The translations under genes were made by a program, and so were the position numbers. The notes beneath the pieces were generated by a model. It did not search any database and was not told the DNA's origin. It saw only the letters and a list, made by a program, of their open reading frames with translations. A stretch of DNA of 64,000 nucleotides from Hahella chejuensis KCTC 2396 (GTDB taxonomy: Bacteria; Pseudomonadota; Gammaproteobacteria; Pseudomonadales; Oleiphilaceae): NCBI RefSeq assembly GCF_000012985.1, contig NC_007645.1, forward strand, positions 2,510,501-2,574,500. The letters are read 5' to 3'. This document shows positions 8,037 through 17,957 of this stretch, piece by piece. Within the stretch, counting starts at the first letter, position 1. The number at the start of each line of letters is the position of its first letter.

Positions 8037-10850
8037 ATGAATAAACTACCAGTATGGGCCCTGTTAGGCGGATGCTCTCTCATCTCCGCTCAGGGAATGG
8101 CGCAGGAGAACTACGGGGAAGCCCTGCAAAAGTCCATTTATTTCTATGAAGCCCAACAGTCCGGCGTTTTGCCGGACTGGAACCGCGTTGAATGGCGTGA
8201 CGATTCCGCCATTCAGGACGGCGCGGATGTCGGGAAGGATCTCAGTGGCGGCTGGTACGACGCCGGCGATCACGTCAAGTTCGGTTTCCCCATGGCGGCG
8301 TCGGCGACCTTATTAGCCTGGGGAGCGGTGGAGTACCGGGACGCTTACGAGCAATCAGGACAACTACCGCATCTCCTCAACAACCTGCGTTTTGTCGCAG
8401 ACTATTTCGTAAAAGCCCACACCGCGCCCAATGAGCTGTGGGGGCAGGTCGGCAATGGCGGCGTCGATCACGCATGGTGGGGCTCCGCTGAAGTCATGCC
8501 GATGGCGCGCCCATCCTATAAAATCGACGCCAGTTGTCCGGGCTCGGATCTGGCGGGAGAAACCGCCGCGGCGCTGGCGGCGATCGCCATGGTTTTCAAG
8601 CCGGTGGACAGCGCATACGCCAATAAACTGCTGACTCACGCCAGCCAGTTGTACGAGTTCGCCAATACCTATCGCGGTAAATATTCCGACTGCATCACTG
8701 ACGCCAGCAGCTATTACAAATCCTGGAGCGGCTATCAGGATGAACTGGTCTGGTCCGCGCTATGGTTGTATCGCGCCACCGGCGAAGCCAGCTATCTGCA
8801 GCAGGCGAAACAGGAATATCAAAAGCTGGGCGGAGAAGGGCGGCAGGACGTCAAAGCCTACAAATGGGGGCACGCCTGGGACAATAAAGCCTACGGCTCC
8901 TATGTCTTGATGGCGCAGATCACCGGCGAAGCAGCCTATCAGGCGGATGCGGAGCGTTGGCTGGATTATTGGACGACCGGCTACAACGGCGAGCGGGTGA
9001 ATTATACCCAGGGCGGACTGGCGTATCTGGATGTGTGGGGCGCCAACCGTTACGCCGCCAACACCGCTTTTATCGCGTTGGTTTACGCAGACTATCTGAA
9101 AAACGCCGGCGTTAAGGCGGAGAAAGCGCAGACCTATTACGATTTCGGCCGCAGCCAGATTGAATATCTGCTGGGAAACAATCCGGCGGGCGTCAGCTAT
9201 CAGATCGGTTATGGCGCTAACTCTCCCACCAACCCCCATCATCGTACGGCCCATGGAACCTGGACCAACAACCTGCGCACGCCGGAGCAATCCCGCCATT
9301 TGTTGATTGGGGCGCTGGTAGGCGGTCCCGATAGCAATGACAACTATGCGGATGATCGCGGCGATTATGTAAAAAACGAAGTGGCTACGGATTATAACGC
9401 TGGCTTTACGTCAGCCTTGGCGCGACTTTATCTGGATTTTGGCGGCGACCCGATACCCGACAGTGCTTTCCCGCAGGCGGAAGCAAAAGATGAAGAGTTT
9501 TATGTGGAAGCCAAGTTGAATTCCAGCGGTCCCCGTTATGTGGAAATCGCCGCGCAAGTGCATAATCACAGCGCCTGGCCGGCGCGAGGCAGCGAGCAGC
9601 TGCGCTTCCGCTATTGGGTGGACCTGTCAGACGAATTCGCCGCCGGTTATGGTTTGCAGGATGTAAAAGTCACCACCGCCTACAGCCAGGCGACGGAAGT
9701 GAGCGGCCTGCAACCCTGGGGCGATCCAGACGATCATATCTACTACGTAGACGCTTCTTTTCAGGGCGTGAACATCTATCCTGGCGGTCAGTCTGAGTCC
9801 CGCAGGGAAGTGCAGTTCAGAATTTCCCTGCCGACCAATAGCAACGCCAGTGAGTGGGATAACGAAGGCGATCCGTCCTGGGACAGCTATGACGGCGCCT
9901 ACAAAAAAGCGGGCAAAATCGCTCTGTATGACGGCGCTGAACTAGTCTGGGGCGAAGAACCCGGCGCAGGTTGCGGCGGCGACTCCGGCGTCAACTGCCT
10001 GCCGCAGGCGCAATCATTAAGCGTGAATACGAATAAGGACGAGGCGGTCGACATCGTCTTGCAGGGCGAAGACAGCGATGGCTCCATCGTCGCCTATGAA
10101 TACACGCAACCCGCCCATGGCTCCGTGACAGGAACAGGCCCAGCGGTCACCTATATGCCCCATCCCGGATATCACGGCCTGGACGCCTTCACCTACACCG
10201 TATTGGACAATGACGGCGGACGCTCGCCGCAGGCGCAGGTTGACATCAACGTAGACGCGCCGGATCTGCCAGCGCTAGAGATCACTGATCCTGCTGACGG
10301 ATTCGAAGTGAGTCCGGGGCAATCCTTCACCGTGCGCTATCGCCTGGATAACGCCGCCGGCGTTCGCGTGTATCTCAATGATGTAGTCGCCGGGGAAGGG
10401 GGCTTGTCGGGTGCAATTGAGGTCGCAGCGCCAACAGCGGAAGGAGATTACACCCTGAAGCTGATTGCGCTGTCCTCCGATGGCCAGGAAATCGACGACG
10501 CTTCTGACGCGATCCTCATCAAGGTCGCCGAACCGGACGCAGGCGGGGATATCTCCTGCAGCGTCGGCGGACTGAATGTCTGGAATACCGGCTATGTGCT
10601 GGGTGACGTCAAAGTCGTCAATAACTCATCGTCTTCTATCAATGGATGGGAAGTCGTTCTCACCTTTGATGAACCCACTTCTATCGTGAACCTGTGGAAC
10701 GGGGCGCACACGCTGTCCGCGGACGGTAAAACCCTCACCGTGAAAAACATGCCTTACAACGGCTCATTAGGGCCCGACGCGGCGACCAGCTTTGGTCTGC
10801 AAGGCGTTCACGATGGAAGTTTCTCACCGCCAACCTGCACCGCCAGATAA
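8037..10850 (+). CDS. Secreted modular endoglucanase: GH9-CBM3-Ig-like-CBM2
   Basis: 937 residues. A signal peptide ends near AQGMAQ (residue 23). The GH9 catalytic domain (about 24-475) has the family signatures: the DAGDH segment at 75-79 with the base/nucleophile Asp, NPHHRTAHG, and NEVATDYNAGF with the acid Glu at 448. A CBM3-type cellulose module follows (about 485-635), then a cadherin-like Ig repeat (QGEDSDGSIVAYEYTQPAHG), a second Ig-like domain (ITDPADGFEVSPG) and a C-terminal CBM2 (about 840-937) with WNTGYVLGDVKVVN and NGWEVVLTF. It cuts internal beta-1,4-glucan bonds outside the cell and probably leaves via type II secretion. ATG 8037 has an AAGGAGA site and gives the signal peptide; the longer in-frame start at 7995 does not. 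It pairs with the GH48 gene downstream. Confidence 0.95.
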   Translation: MNKLPVWALLGGCSLISAQGMAQENYGEALQKSIYFYEAQQSGVLPDWNRVEWRDDSAIQDGADVGKDLSGGWYDAGDHVKFGFPMAASATLLAWGAVEYRDAYEQSGQLPHLLNNLRFVADYFVKAHTAPNELWGQVGNGGVDHAWWGSAEVMPMARPSYKIDASCPGSDLAGETAAALAAIAMVFKPVDSAYANKLLTHASQLYEFANTYRGKYSDCITDASSYYKSWSGYQDELVWSALWLYRATGEASYLQQAKQEYQKLGGEGRQDVKAYKWGHAWDNKAYGSYVLMAQITGEAAYQADAERWLDYWTTGYNGERVNYTQGGLAYLDVWGANRYAANTAFIALVYADYLKNAGVKAEKAQTYYDFGRSQIEYLLGNNPAGVSYQIGYGANSPTNPHHRTAHGTWTNNLRTPEQSRHLLIGALVGGPDSNDNYADDRGDYVKNEVATDYNAGFTSALARLYLDFGGDPIPDSAFPQAEAKDEEFYVEAKLNSSGPRYVEIAAQVHNHSAWPARGSEQLRFRYWVDLSDEFAAGYGLQDVKVTTAYSQATEVSGLQPWGDPDDHIYYVDASFQGVNIYPGGQSESRREVQFRISLPTNSNASEWDNEGDPSWDSYDGAYKKAGKIALYDGAELVWGEEPGAGCGGDSGVNCLPQAQSLSVNTNKDEAVDIVLQGEDSDGSIVAYEYTQPAHGSVTGTGPAVTYMPHPGYHGLDAFTYTVLDNDGGRSPQAQVDINVDAPDLPALEITDPADGFEVSPGQSFTVRYRLDNAAGVRVYLNDVVAGEGGLSGAIEVAAPTAEGDYTLKLIALSSDGQEIDDASDAILIKVAEPDAGGDISCSVGGLNVWNTGYVLGDVKVVNNSSSSINGWEVVLTFDEPTSIVNLWNGAHTLSADGKTLTVKNMPYNGSLGPDAATSFGLQGVHDGSFSPPTCTAR

Positions 10851-10870
10851 CCCGGCAATACCGCCAAACT

Positions 10871-10909
10871 CCGACCGGAAGCGGTTCCAGCGCGCTGGAT
10901 TCCGGTCGG
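10871..10909 (+). other. Intercistronic RNA hairpin between the two cellulase genes
   Basis: A perfect 10-bp stem (10871-10880 with 10900-10909) encloses a second palindrome (ccagcgcgctgg, 10887-10898). There is no T tract, so it is more likely an RNA stability or processing element in a GH9-GH48 transcript than a full terminator. Confidence 0.5.
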
Positions 10910-10962
10910 CGGGCGGAGACATCTGAGCGAGTGTGAATTAATAAAACCTATGGAGTCACAAC

Positions 10963-13821
10963 ATGGACTTAACGTTCAAGAAAAGACCATTGAAGGGGAT
11001 GCTGCTGCCTATCGCCGCAGCGGTTAGCTTCGCTACTTTCTGCTCTCACGCCCAGGCCAGCGCGGAAGAGTATAACGAGCGCTTTATGGAGATGTGGAAC
11101 AAGATCCACGATCCGGCCAATGGCTACTTCAGCGCCGACGGCGGCCCTTATCATTCAGTGGAGACCCTGATCGTCGAAGCGCCTGATCATGGCCATGAAT
11201 CAACCAGTGAAGCCTATTCCTACTTTCTGCTGCTGGAAGCCTACTACGGTAAAGTGACCGGCGACTGGAGCAAGCTGCGCAACGCCTGGGCGAAGATGGA
11301 AGAGCACATCATTCCCACCCAGGAAATGCAGCCGACCAATAATTTCTACAACCCCTCCAAGCCTGCGTCCTATGCGGCGGAGCATGCGCAGCCGTCCGGT
11401 TATCCGAGCCAGTTGGAATTCGGCGTTCCCGTCGGCGAAGACCCCATCTCCGCCAAACTGGCGCAGACCTACGGCAGCTGGGATGTCTACGGCATGCACT
11501 GGCTGCTGGATATGGACAACATCTACGGTTACGGCAACCTGGGCGATGGCGTCAGCACGCCTTCCTACATCAACACCTTCCAGCGCGGCGAGCAGGAGTC
11601 CGTGTGGGAAACCGTCACCCATCCTTCCTGGGAAAGCTTCAAGTGGGGCGGCCCCAATGGGTTCCTGCCCTTGTTCACCAAGGACAATAACTACTCCAGA
11701 CAATGGCGCTACACCAACGCTCCAGACGCCGACGCCCGCGCGGTGCAGGTGATGTACTGGGCGTATCAGTGGATCAAGGAGCAGGGTAAAGACCCGGAAC
11801 AGGAAGTACCTGGTTTGATGGCTAAGGCGGCCAAGATGGGGGACTACCTGCGTCTGGCCATGTTCGATAAATACTTCAAGAAAATGGGAACCCAGGACAA
11901 AAACGCCCAGGGAGGCAAAGGTTACGAGAGCGCTCACTATCTGATGTCCTGGTATTACGCCTGGGGCGGGGCGGCGGACGCTAACGCCGGTTGGGCGTTT
12001 CGCATCGGCAGCAGTCATGTGCATTTCGGTTATCAGAACCCTATCGCCGCCATGGCGTTGTCGGAATTCGATCCGTTGAAGCCGAGAACCCCTGGCGCCA
12101 CGGAAGACTGGGCCACCGGCCTGAAGCGCTCCATGGAGTTCTATACTTGGTTGCAATCCGCAGAGGGCGGTATCGCCGGCGGCGCCACCAACAGCTGGGA
12201 CGGCTCTTACAAGCCGCATCCCCAGGATCGCGCCGACGCCACGTTCTACGGCATGGTGTACGACGAAAATCCGGTGTATCACGACCCAGGCAGCGGTACC
12301 TGGTTCGGCTGGCAGGCCTGGTCCATGCAGCGCGTGGCGGAGTACTACTACCTGAAAGGGGACGCCCAGGCCAAGCAGTTGATGGACAAATGGGCCCCCT
12401 GGGTGTTGAGCAATATTAACTGGCTGGAAGACGGCTCCTTTGAAATTCCCGCCACCCTGGAATGGACCGGTAAACCGGAAAAATGGGACCCGGCCAACCC
12501 GAAGGCTAATACCAACCTGCATGTAAGCGTGGTGGATCATGGTCAGGACCTGGGTATCGCGGCGGGCGTAGCCAAGGCGCTGATGTTCTATGCGGCGGCG
12601 GCGGAAAAATACGATACGCCTCAGAACGAAGCCAAAGAAGCGTCCAAGAAACTGCTGGACGCCATGTGGACCCACTTCAAGACACCGAAAGGATTGGCGG
12701 CGCCGGAAAAACGCGGTGATTACGCACGCTTCTTTGACAAAGTCTACGTGCCGGGCGAGTTCAACGGTTCCATGGCTAACGGCGACGCCATCAACAGTGA
12801 GTCCACCTTCCTGAGCATGCGTTCGTTCTATCTGGACGATCCTATGTTCAAGCAGGTGGAGGACGCGTTGAACTCCGGTGAAGATCCTGTGTTCACCTAT
12901 CACCGTTTCTGGGCGCAGACGGAGGCGGCGACCGCTTACGCCAACTACGCGGCATTGTTTGAAGGGGACAATCCTTGTGACGAGGGCTGCGCGCCCACAG
13001 CGCAACCGTTGTCCGTCTCCACCCGCGTCAACAAGGCGGTTTCCATCACGCTGAAAGGAACGGATAGCGACGGAACTGTCGTCGGTTACACCGTCAGCAA
13101 GCCGCCTCAGCATGGAACCCTGTCCGGCTCGGGCGCCAATTTGACCTATCAGCCCGAGGCGGGATTCAGCGGTCAGGATGCTTTTGAATACACCGTCACC
13201 GACAACAGTGGAGAGGTGTCCGCGCCAGCCAAGGTCAGTATCGATGTGGCGGAAGCCTCAATCAGTCTGACGTCTCCCGCGGATGGCGCTGAGTTCGAGA
13301 CCGGCGCGACCATTACGGTCAAAGTCAACAAAGAAGCAGGCTTGCAAGCGCAAGTCATACTGAATGGGGCAGTCGCGGCGACTATCGCCGGCGATAGCGA
13401 CGCCGCTCAGGTGACTTTGCCGACCAGCGAAGGATCGCACAGTCTGTTGGCGAAGTTGCTGGATGAAGACGGCGCCGTCATCGCCACTTCCAATAGCATC
13501 AGCGTGAAGACCAAGAAAGCGCCTTCCGGCGATGGCCTGACCTGTACTGTACGTGAAGATGTTTGGAACAGCGGATTTGTCGCGCACATTACACTGACCA
13601 ATAACACCAATGCGGTGATTGATGGTTGGACAGTGAACATCCCGCTGGGCGCGACGGATCAATATACCAACGGCTGGAGCGCGCAATACAGCGCCAACGG
13701 TTCGGTGCTGAAAGCCTCCAACATGAGCTGGAATGCGACATTGCAGCCTGGCGCCTCCACCAGTATCGGCTTTCAGGGAACCCATGGCGGCGATCATGCG
13801 CCGATTAAGTGCACAGAGTAA
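10963..13821 (+). CDS. Secreted GH48 reducing-end cellobiohydrolase with Ig-like and CBM2 domains
   Basis: 952 residues. A signal peptide ends near SHAQASA (about residue 33). The GH48 catalytic domain spans about 35-665, with [17 protein letters not shown] at 71-87; E72 and E83 have the same spacing as the E44/E55 pair of clostridial Cel48F, E83 being the likely acid. Two Ig-like repeats follow ([32 protein letters not shown]) and then a C-terminal CBM2 ([13 protein letters not shown]). The tail is homologous to that of the upstream GH9 enzyme. GH48 exocellulases act with GH9 endoglucanases on crystalline cellulose. GH48 is rare outside Firmicutes and Actinobacteria. The start has a TGGAGTCACAAC context 112 bases after the GH9 stop, so co-transcription is likely, ended by the terminator at 13.9 kb. 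Confidence 0.95.
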   Translation: MDLTFKKRPLKGMLLPIAAAVSFATFCSHAQASAEEYNERFMEMWNKIHDPANGYFSADGGPYHSVETLIVEAPDHGHESTSEAYSYFLLLEAYYGKVTGDWSKLRNAWAKMEEHIIPTQEMQPTNNFYNPSKPASYAAEHAQPSGYPSQLEFGVPVGEDPISAKLAQTYGSWDVYGMHWLLDMDNIYGYGNLGDGVSTPSYINTFQRGEQESVWETVTHPSWESFKWGGPNGFLPLFTKDNNYSRQWRYTNAPDADARAVQVMYWAYQWIKEQGKDPEQEVPGLMAKAAKMGDYLRLAMFDKYFKKMGTQDKNAQGGKGYESAHYLMSWYYAWGGAADANAGWAFRIGSSHVHFGYQNPIAAMALSEFDPLKPRTPGATEDWATGLKRSMEFYTWLQSAEGGIAGGATNSWDGSYKPHPQDRADATFYGMVYDENPVYHDPGSGTWFGWQAWSMQRVAEYYYLKGDAQAKQLMDKWAPWVLSNINWLEDGSFEIPATLEWTGKPEKWDPANPKANTNLHVSVVDHGQDLGIAAGVAKALMFYAAAAEKYDTPQNEAKEASKKLLDAMWTHFKTPKGLAAPEKRGDYARFFDKVYVPGEFNGSMANGDAINSESTFLSMRSFYLDDPMFKQVEDALNSGEDPVFTYHRFWAQTEAATAYANYAALFEGDNPCDEGCAPTAQPLSVSTRVNKAVSITLKGTDSDGTVVGYTVSKPPQHGTLSGSGANLTYQPEAGFSGQDAFEYTVTDNSGEVSAPAKVSIDVAEASISLTSPADGAEFETGATITVKVNKEAGLQAQVILNGAVAATIAGDSDAAQVTLPTSEGSHSLLAKLLDEDGAVIATSNSISVKTKKAPSGDGLTCTVREDVWNSGFVAHITLTNNTNAVIDGWTVNIPLGATDQYTNGWSAQYSANGSVLKASNMSWNATLQPGASTSIGFQGTHGGDHAPIKCTE

Positions 13822-13890
13822 TCAGGGAATATTAGAGCGACCTATTACGCCTATCGCGTCGACTGACCATTAGGTGTTGATAGCCCTTTT

Positions 13891-13914
13891 GGGGACGATT
13901 ACGTCCCCTTTTTT
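13891..13914 (+). terminator. Rho-independent terminator of the cellulase genes
   Basis: A 7-bp GC-rich stem (ggggacg/cgtcccc, 13891-13897 with 13902-13908) with a 4-base loop is followed directly by six T residues. It lies 69 bases after the GH48 stop. Confidence 0.85.
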
Positions 13915-13961
13915 GCTTTGGTCACAGGCTCTACGCGTTGGTGTAGAGAATGATTCTTTGC

Positions 13962-14969
13962 TTAGACCGAAGCCCGCAAATCACCCTCAATAATAATATC
14001 GCTTCCTTCGAAACCAGGGTTTTCAATACGATCCAGCAGCATGTTGATGGCGGAATGGCCCATCTGATAAGTGTCGTGATGTACGCAGGGAATATTGAAA
14101 TCGAAAATGTCCGCATAGGGCGCCTCATCGATGCTGAACACGGCGGGATTGTGGCGCTTGTTCCCCAGTTTACGCAGCGCTTTAAGCGCGCCCAGGGTGA
14201 TCAGAATGTTAAGACCGAACACTGCATCCGGTGATTGCTTATGCTGTTTGAAGTAGGCGGTGGCGTTTTCAAACGCCGGTTGCATGGTGTAGTCGCCGTA
14301 GAGCACTTCCAGTCGGGTTGGTTCTTTGCATTCGGCAAGCGCTTGTTTCAGCCCTTCGAGGCGCTGTTTGGAGATATTGGACTGCTCCGGGCCCGCCAGC
14401 GCCAGGATATGGCGATGGCCCTGTTCCAGTACATAACGGCCGCCTTTGTAGCCGCTTGCGAGATTATCCAGATACACGCCGGGGAAGGGCGCTCCCGACA
14501 GGCGACGGTCCACTTGCACCACCGGGATATTGGCGTGAATCAGCTGCTCCAGATATTGCGGGTGGTATTCATCATAGTCGGACACCACCGACAGAATGAT
14601 GCCGTCCACCTGATAACTGAGCATGGTTTCCATGGCTTTGTTTTCCAGCTCGGGAGAACCGTCAGTGTCGAACAGCATGATGGAATAATTACGCTTTTTG
14701 GCGGCGCGGGAGATGGCCTTGATCATCTCGCTGTAGAACGGGTTGTCCAGGCTGGCGGTGATGATGCCGATCAGCCGGCTTTTACTGCCTTTAAGGTTGC
14801 GGGCGAAAGCGTTGGGGACGTAATTCAGCTCCCGCGCCACTTCCAGTATCCGGTCCAGAGTTTCTTTCTTCACCAGCTCCGGCTTGGTTAATGCTCTGGA
14901 TACGGTGATGGTGGTCATGTTCACCCGACGGGCGATATCAGTAATCGTTACTTTACTCTTTTTGGGCAT
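13962..14969 (-). CDS. LacI-family transcriptional repressor of the adjacent polyol operon
   Basis: 335 residues from ATG 14969. The N-terminal helix-turn-helix (VTITDIARRVNMTTITVSRAL) and hinge (YVPNAFARNLK) are typical of LacI/GalR proteins, and the rest is a periplasmic-binding-protein-like sugar-sensing domain (GIITASLDNPFYSEM onwards). ATG 14969 is preferred because AGAGG lies 5 bases upstream; the TTG four codons earlier lacks a site. It is divergent from an ABC transporter/polyol operon, and three palindromic operators lie in the shared intergenic region. It should repress that operon, and probably itself, until the imported sugar or polyol, or a derivative, binds. Confidence 0.92.
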   Translation of the reverse strand: MPKKSKVTITDIARRVNMTTITVSRALTKPELVKKETLDRILEVARELNYVPNAFARNLKGSKSRLIGIITASLDNPFYSEMIKAISRAAKKRNYSIMLFDTDGSPELENKAMETMLSYQVDGIILSVVSDYDEYHPQYLEQLIHANIPVVQVDRRLSGAPFPGVYLDNLASGYKGGRYVLEQGHRHILALAGPEQSNISKQRLEGLKQALAECKEPTRLEVLYGDYTMQPAFENATAYFKQHKQSPDAVFGLNILITLGALKALRKLGNKRHNPAVFSIDEAPYADIFDFNIPCVHHDTYQMGHSAINMLLDRIENPGFEGSDIIIEGDLRASV

Positions 14970-15065
14970 GATGCCTCTCAAACGCTTTGTGGGTAAGGGA
15001 TGCAGCGATCCCGAAATGCGTGTCGCGACTTGCTTGTTGCAATGGAAAATTCGCTATGATAGCTT

Positions 15066-15083
15066 AATGTTAACGTTAACATT
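15066..15083. promoter_or_regulatory. LacI-family operator O1 (perfect 18-bp palindrome)
   Basis: AATGTTAACGTTAACATT is a perfect palindrome centred on CG, 97 bases upstream of the regulator start and about 200 upstream of the binding-protein gene. The same core recurs at 15201-15220 and, imperfectly, at 15132-15148. Confidence 0.85.
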
Positions 15084-15131
15084 CTCTCAATGCGAGGGAT
15101 TGTTGCAAAAGTTGATATTTATTCTATATAG

Positions 15132-15148
15132 ATGTCAACGTTAGCGTT
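15132..15148. promoter_or_regulatory. LacI-family operator O2 (imperfect)
   Basis: ATGTCAACGTTAGCGTT matches the perfect operator core at 14 of 17 positions and lies between the two perfect copies, with centres roughly 65-70 bases apart. Confidence 0.6.
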
Positions 15149-15200
15149 CCCGTAGACGGAGGCTGGCTCAGGCTCCCATCTACGGGTTTGTTCGACGTGA

Positions 15201-15220
15201 AAATGTTAACGTTAACATTT
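15201..15220. promoter_or_regulatory. LacI-family operator O3 (perfect 20-bp palindrome)
   Basis: AAATGTTAACGTTAACATTT is a perfect palindrome 48 bases upstream of the binding-protein start codon, a position that would block RNA polymerase or early elongation. Together with O1 it could support DNA looping. Confidence 0.85.
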
Positions 15221-15267
15221 GGCGTAGAAGCCGCTTCGAACCACTAAAAATAACTAAAGGTTGAGTC

Positions 15268-16188
15268 ATGTTGAAAATAAGTAAAACCCTTAAGTCCCTA
15301 GTCGCCGGTATCGCTTGCAGTTTGGGCCTGGCCTCGCCAGCCGGAGCTGAACAGCTGAAAATCGGCATGTCCTTTCAGGAGCTGAACAACGCTTACTTCG
15401 TCACCATGAAGAATGCGCTGGAAGAGGCGGCCAAGGATATTGGCGCAGAAGTCTATATCACCGACGCCCATCACGACGTTTCCAAACAAATCAATGACGT
15501 AGAAGACATGCTGCAAAAAGGCGTGGATATTCTGCTGCTTAACCCCACCGACTCCGTCGGCGTGCAGTCCGCCGTGGTGTCCGCCAAGAAAGCGGGCGTC
15601 ATCACTGTCGCCATCGACGCTGAAGCGGAAGGCCCCATCGACTCCTTCGTCGGCTCCAAGAACTACACCGCCGGTTACCTGGCCGGTAGATACCTGGGCG
15701 AACAGTTGGGCGGCAAAGGCGAGGTCGCCATTCTTGACGGCATTCCTGTCGTGCCCATTCTCGAACGGGTGCGCGGATTCAGCGACGCCATGCTGGAATT
15801 CCCCGACATCAAAGTGGTCGGCAAGCAGAACGGCAAACAGGAGCGCGACGTCGCTATGAACGTGACGGAGAACATGCTGCAGGCCAACCCTGGTCTGGAT
15901 GGCGTGTTCAGCGTTAACGACACTGGCGCTCTGGGCGCGTTGACCGCTATCGAAGCCAGCGGTATGGACGTCAAGCTGGTCAGCGTGGATGGCCACCCGG
16001 AAGCCATCAAAGCCATGCTGAAACCTGACTCCAAATTCATCGCCACCTCGGCGCAATTCCCCCGCGACCAGATTCGTCTGGGACTGGCCATCGCACTGGT
16101 CAAGCACTGGGGTTCTGAAATCCCCGCCACCATGCCGGTGGACGTGAAGCTGATCGACAAAGCCGGAGCCGCTGACTTTACCTGGTAG
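15268..16188 (+). CDS. Periplasmic sugar-binding protein of a ribose-type ABC transporter
   Basis: 306 residues with a signal peptide ending near SPAGA-EQ (about residue 27). It is a type-I periplasmic binding protein of the RbsB/pentose class (IGMSFQELNNAYFVTMKNAL, then GVDILLLNPTDSVG and VFSVNDTGALGAL). It captures a sugar or polyol in the periplasm for the ATPase and permease encoded next. The substrate cannot be fixed from sequence; the downstream polyol dehydrogenase and kinase point to a sugar alcohol. The start has an AAAGGTTGAGTC context. A 263-base gap with a REP-like repeat separates it from the ATPase gene, an arrangement often used to express the binding protein above the membrane parts. 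Confidence 0.92.
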   Translation: MLKISKTLKSLVAGIACSLGLASPAGAEQLKIGMSFQELNNAYFVTMKNALEEAAKDIGAEVYITDAHHDVSKQINDVEDMLQKGVDILLLNPTDSVGVQSAVVSAKKAGVITVAIDAEAEGPIDSFVGSKNYTAGYLAGRYLGEQLGGKGEVAILDGIPVVPILERVRGFSDAMLEFPDIKVVGKQNGKQERDVAMNVTENMLQANPGLDGVFSVNDTGALGALTAIEASGMDVKLVSVDGHPEAIKAMLKPDSKFIATSAQFPRDQIRLGLAIALVKHWGSEIPATMPVDVKLIDKAGAADFTW

Positions 16189-16254
16189 AGGTTAAACCGC
16201 GTTTCACTGGAATGAGTCTCTGTCGACGCCGGCCTTTCTCCCACCAAAGGGGAA

Positions 16255-16282
16255 GGCCCTTCGACAGGCTCAGGGTGAACGG
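16255..16282. repeat. REP-like dispersed repeat, copy 1
   Basis: ggcccttcgacaggctcagg followed by gtgaacgg. The same unit occurs at 35586-35612 (inverted) and 35728-35755. Such gcccttcgacaggctcagg units are widespread intergenic repeats in proteobacterial genomes. Here it sits between the binding-protein and ATPase genes. Confidence 0.75.
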
Positions 16283-16451
16283 AGCCGCGTGCTCTTCTTC
16301 GCATAAGCGCTGGGCGGCGAGCTTTCTATCGCCACGGCGTTCTCAGGAATAAGCAAGCCCGGAGACGGTTTCGCTGTGCGCGCCAGCGCAGTGCGGCGGT
16401 GTTCTGGGCGGTGCGGATGGAAGTTAGGTCGTATTACCGGGTGTAAGAGTC

Positions 16452-17957
16452 ATGAACAGTCTTCTTTCCCTTGAACATATCAGCAAAGGATTTCCCGGCG
16501 TGCGTGCGCTCAACGATATCAGCTTTGAGCTGCAATCCGGGGAGATTCACGCCTTGCTAGGCGAAAACGGGGCGGGCAAATCCACGCTGATGAAAATTCT
16601 CTGCGGCGTTTATAAACAGGACGCCGGACGCATTCTGATCGATGGCGCGCCAGTGGATTTCCGTCATTATCACGACGCCACCGACGCCGGCGTGGGTGTT
16701 ATTTTTCAGGAATTCAGCCTGATACCTTATCTCAATGCAGTGGAGAATATTTTTCTCGGCCGTGAGTTGCGCAATGCTCTGGGCATGCTGCGCAAAAAGG
16801 ACATGCGCGCTCAGGCGGAGAAAATCTGTCAGCGTCTTGATGTGAACATTGATCTGGACGCGCCGGTGGATCATCTGAGCGTGGCGGAGCAACAGTTTGT
16901 GGAAATCGCCAAAGCACTGTCGCTGGATGCGCGCATCCTGGTGCTGGACGAGCCTACCGCCACCCTGACGCCCAACGAGGCGGAGCACCTGTTTCGGGTG
17001 ATGCGGGAACTCAAGGCGCAGGGCGTAGGCATGGTGTTTATTTCTCATCACATGGAAGAGATCTATGAGATTTGCGATCGCATCACTGTTTTGCGGGACG
17101 GCGAGAAAATCGGCGATCGCGAGGTCGGCGAGGTGGCGGTGGACGAGCTGCTGGAAATGATGGTGGGCCGCAAAATCAGCAATAGCTTTCCGGAAAAAAC
17201 GCCGTTGCGGAATGACGGCGATATCGTCATCGACGCCCGTGCAATTCAACTGCACAAGAACGGTCCGGTGAACTCTTTTCAGGTGCGCAAAGGCGAAATT
17301 CTGGGATTCGCCGGACTGGTGGGCTCCGGGCGCACCGAGACGGCGCTGGCCATGATCGGCGCATTGCCCGCCTGTCGCAAAGAGGTGTCCGTGGAGGGCG
17401 AGCCCGCCGCCATGAAAACGCCGGCGGAGGCCCTGCGTCGCGGCATTGGTCTGTTGCCGGAAAGTCGTAAGAAAGAAGGGCTGATACTGCCGTTCTCCAT
17501 TCGCGAAAACATCACTCTGAACAACCTCGCCAAGGTCTCCGGCGCGGCTTCCGTCATCGATCGCAAACGGGAGAGCGAGGTGGCCGAAACCCTGTCGGCG
17601 AAGGTGCGGGTGAAAGCGCCGGACTGCGAAACCCCGGTGGGCAATCTGAGCGGCGGCAACCAGCAGAAAGTGGTGATCGCCCGCTGGCTGAACAACGACT
17701 GCAAGGTGCTTATTTTCGATGAGCCGACGCGGGGCATCGATGTCGGCGCCAAGACGGAAATTTATCGTCTGATGAAGCAACTGACCGCCCAGGGCGTGTC
17801 GATCATCATGATTTCTTCCGAATTGCCGGAAGTGGTGGGCGTGAGCGATCGCGTCGCAGTTTTTCGCCAGGGAAGCATCGTCAAGATACTGGAAGGGGAT
17901 GCGGTGAATTCCAATGAAATTATGCGCTATGCAACCGGAGGCGTAAAAGATGAATAA
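16452..17957 (+). CDS. Sugar ABC transporter ATPase (RbsA/XylG type, two ATPase domains)
   Basis: 501 residues with two fused nucleotide-binding domains. The first has Walker [13 protein letters not shown], signature LSVAEQQ and Walker [13 protein letters not shown]. The second has a degenerate Walker A (GLVGSGRTE), signature LSGGNQQK and Walker [15 protein letters not shown]. This is the normal asymmetric layout of ribose/xylose-type ATPases, in which only one site carries a full P-loop. It powers uptake through the permease, whose gene overlaps its end by 8 bases, indicating translational coupling. Confidence 0.93.
   Translation: MNSLLSLEHISKGFPGVRALNDISFELQSGEIHALLGENGAGKSTLMKILCGVYKQDAGRILIDGAPVDFRHYHDATDAGVGVIFQEFSLIPYLNAVENIFLGRELRNALGMLRKKDMRAQAEKICQRLDVNIDLDAPVDHLSVAEQQFVEIAKALSLDARILVLDEPTATLTPNEAEHLFRVMRELKAQGVGMVFISHHMEEIYEICDRITVLRDGEKIGDREVGEVAVDELLEMMVGRKISNSFPEKTPLRNDGDIVIDARAIQLHKNGPVNSFQVRKGEILGFAGLVGSGRTETALAMIGALPACRKEVSVEGEPAAMKTPAEALRRGIGLLPESRKKEGLILPFSIRENITLNNLAKVSGAASVIDRKRESEVAETLSAKVRVKAPDCETPVGNLSGGNQQKVVIARWLNNDCKVLIFDEPTRGIDVGAKTEIYRLMKQLTAQGVSIIMISSELPEVVGVSDRVAVFRQGSIVKILEGDAVNSNEIMRYATGGVKDE

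Noticed and set aside
11200-13113. A 637-codon minus-strand frame inside the GH48 gene
   Set aside because: Antisense of GH48, no recognisable motif; the plus frame is a clear glycosidase.
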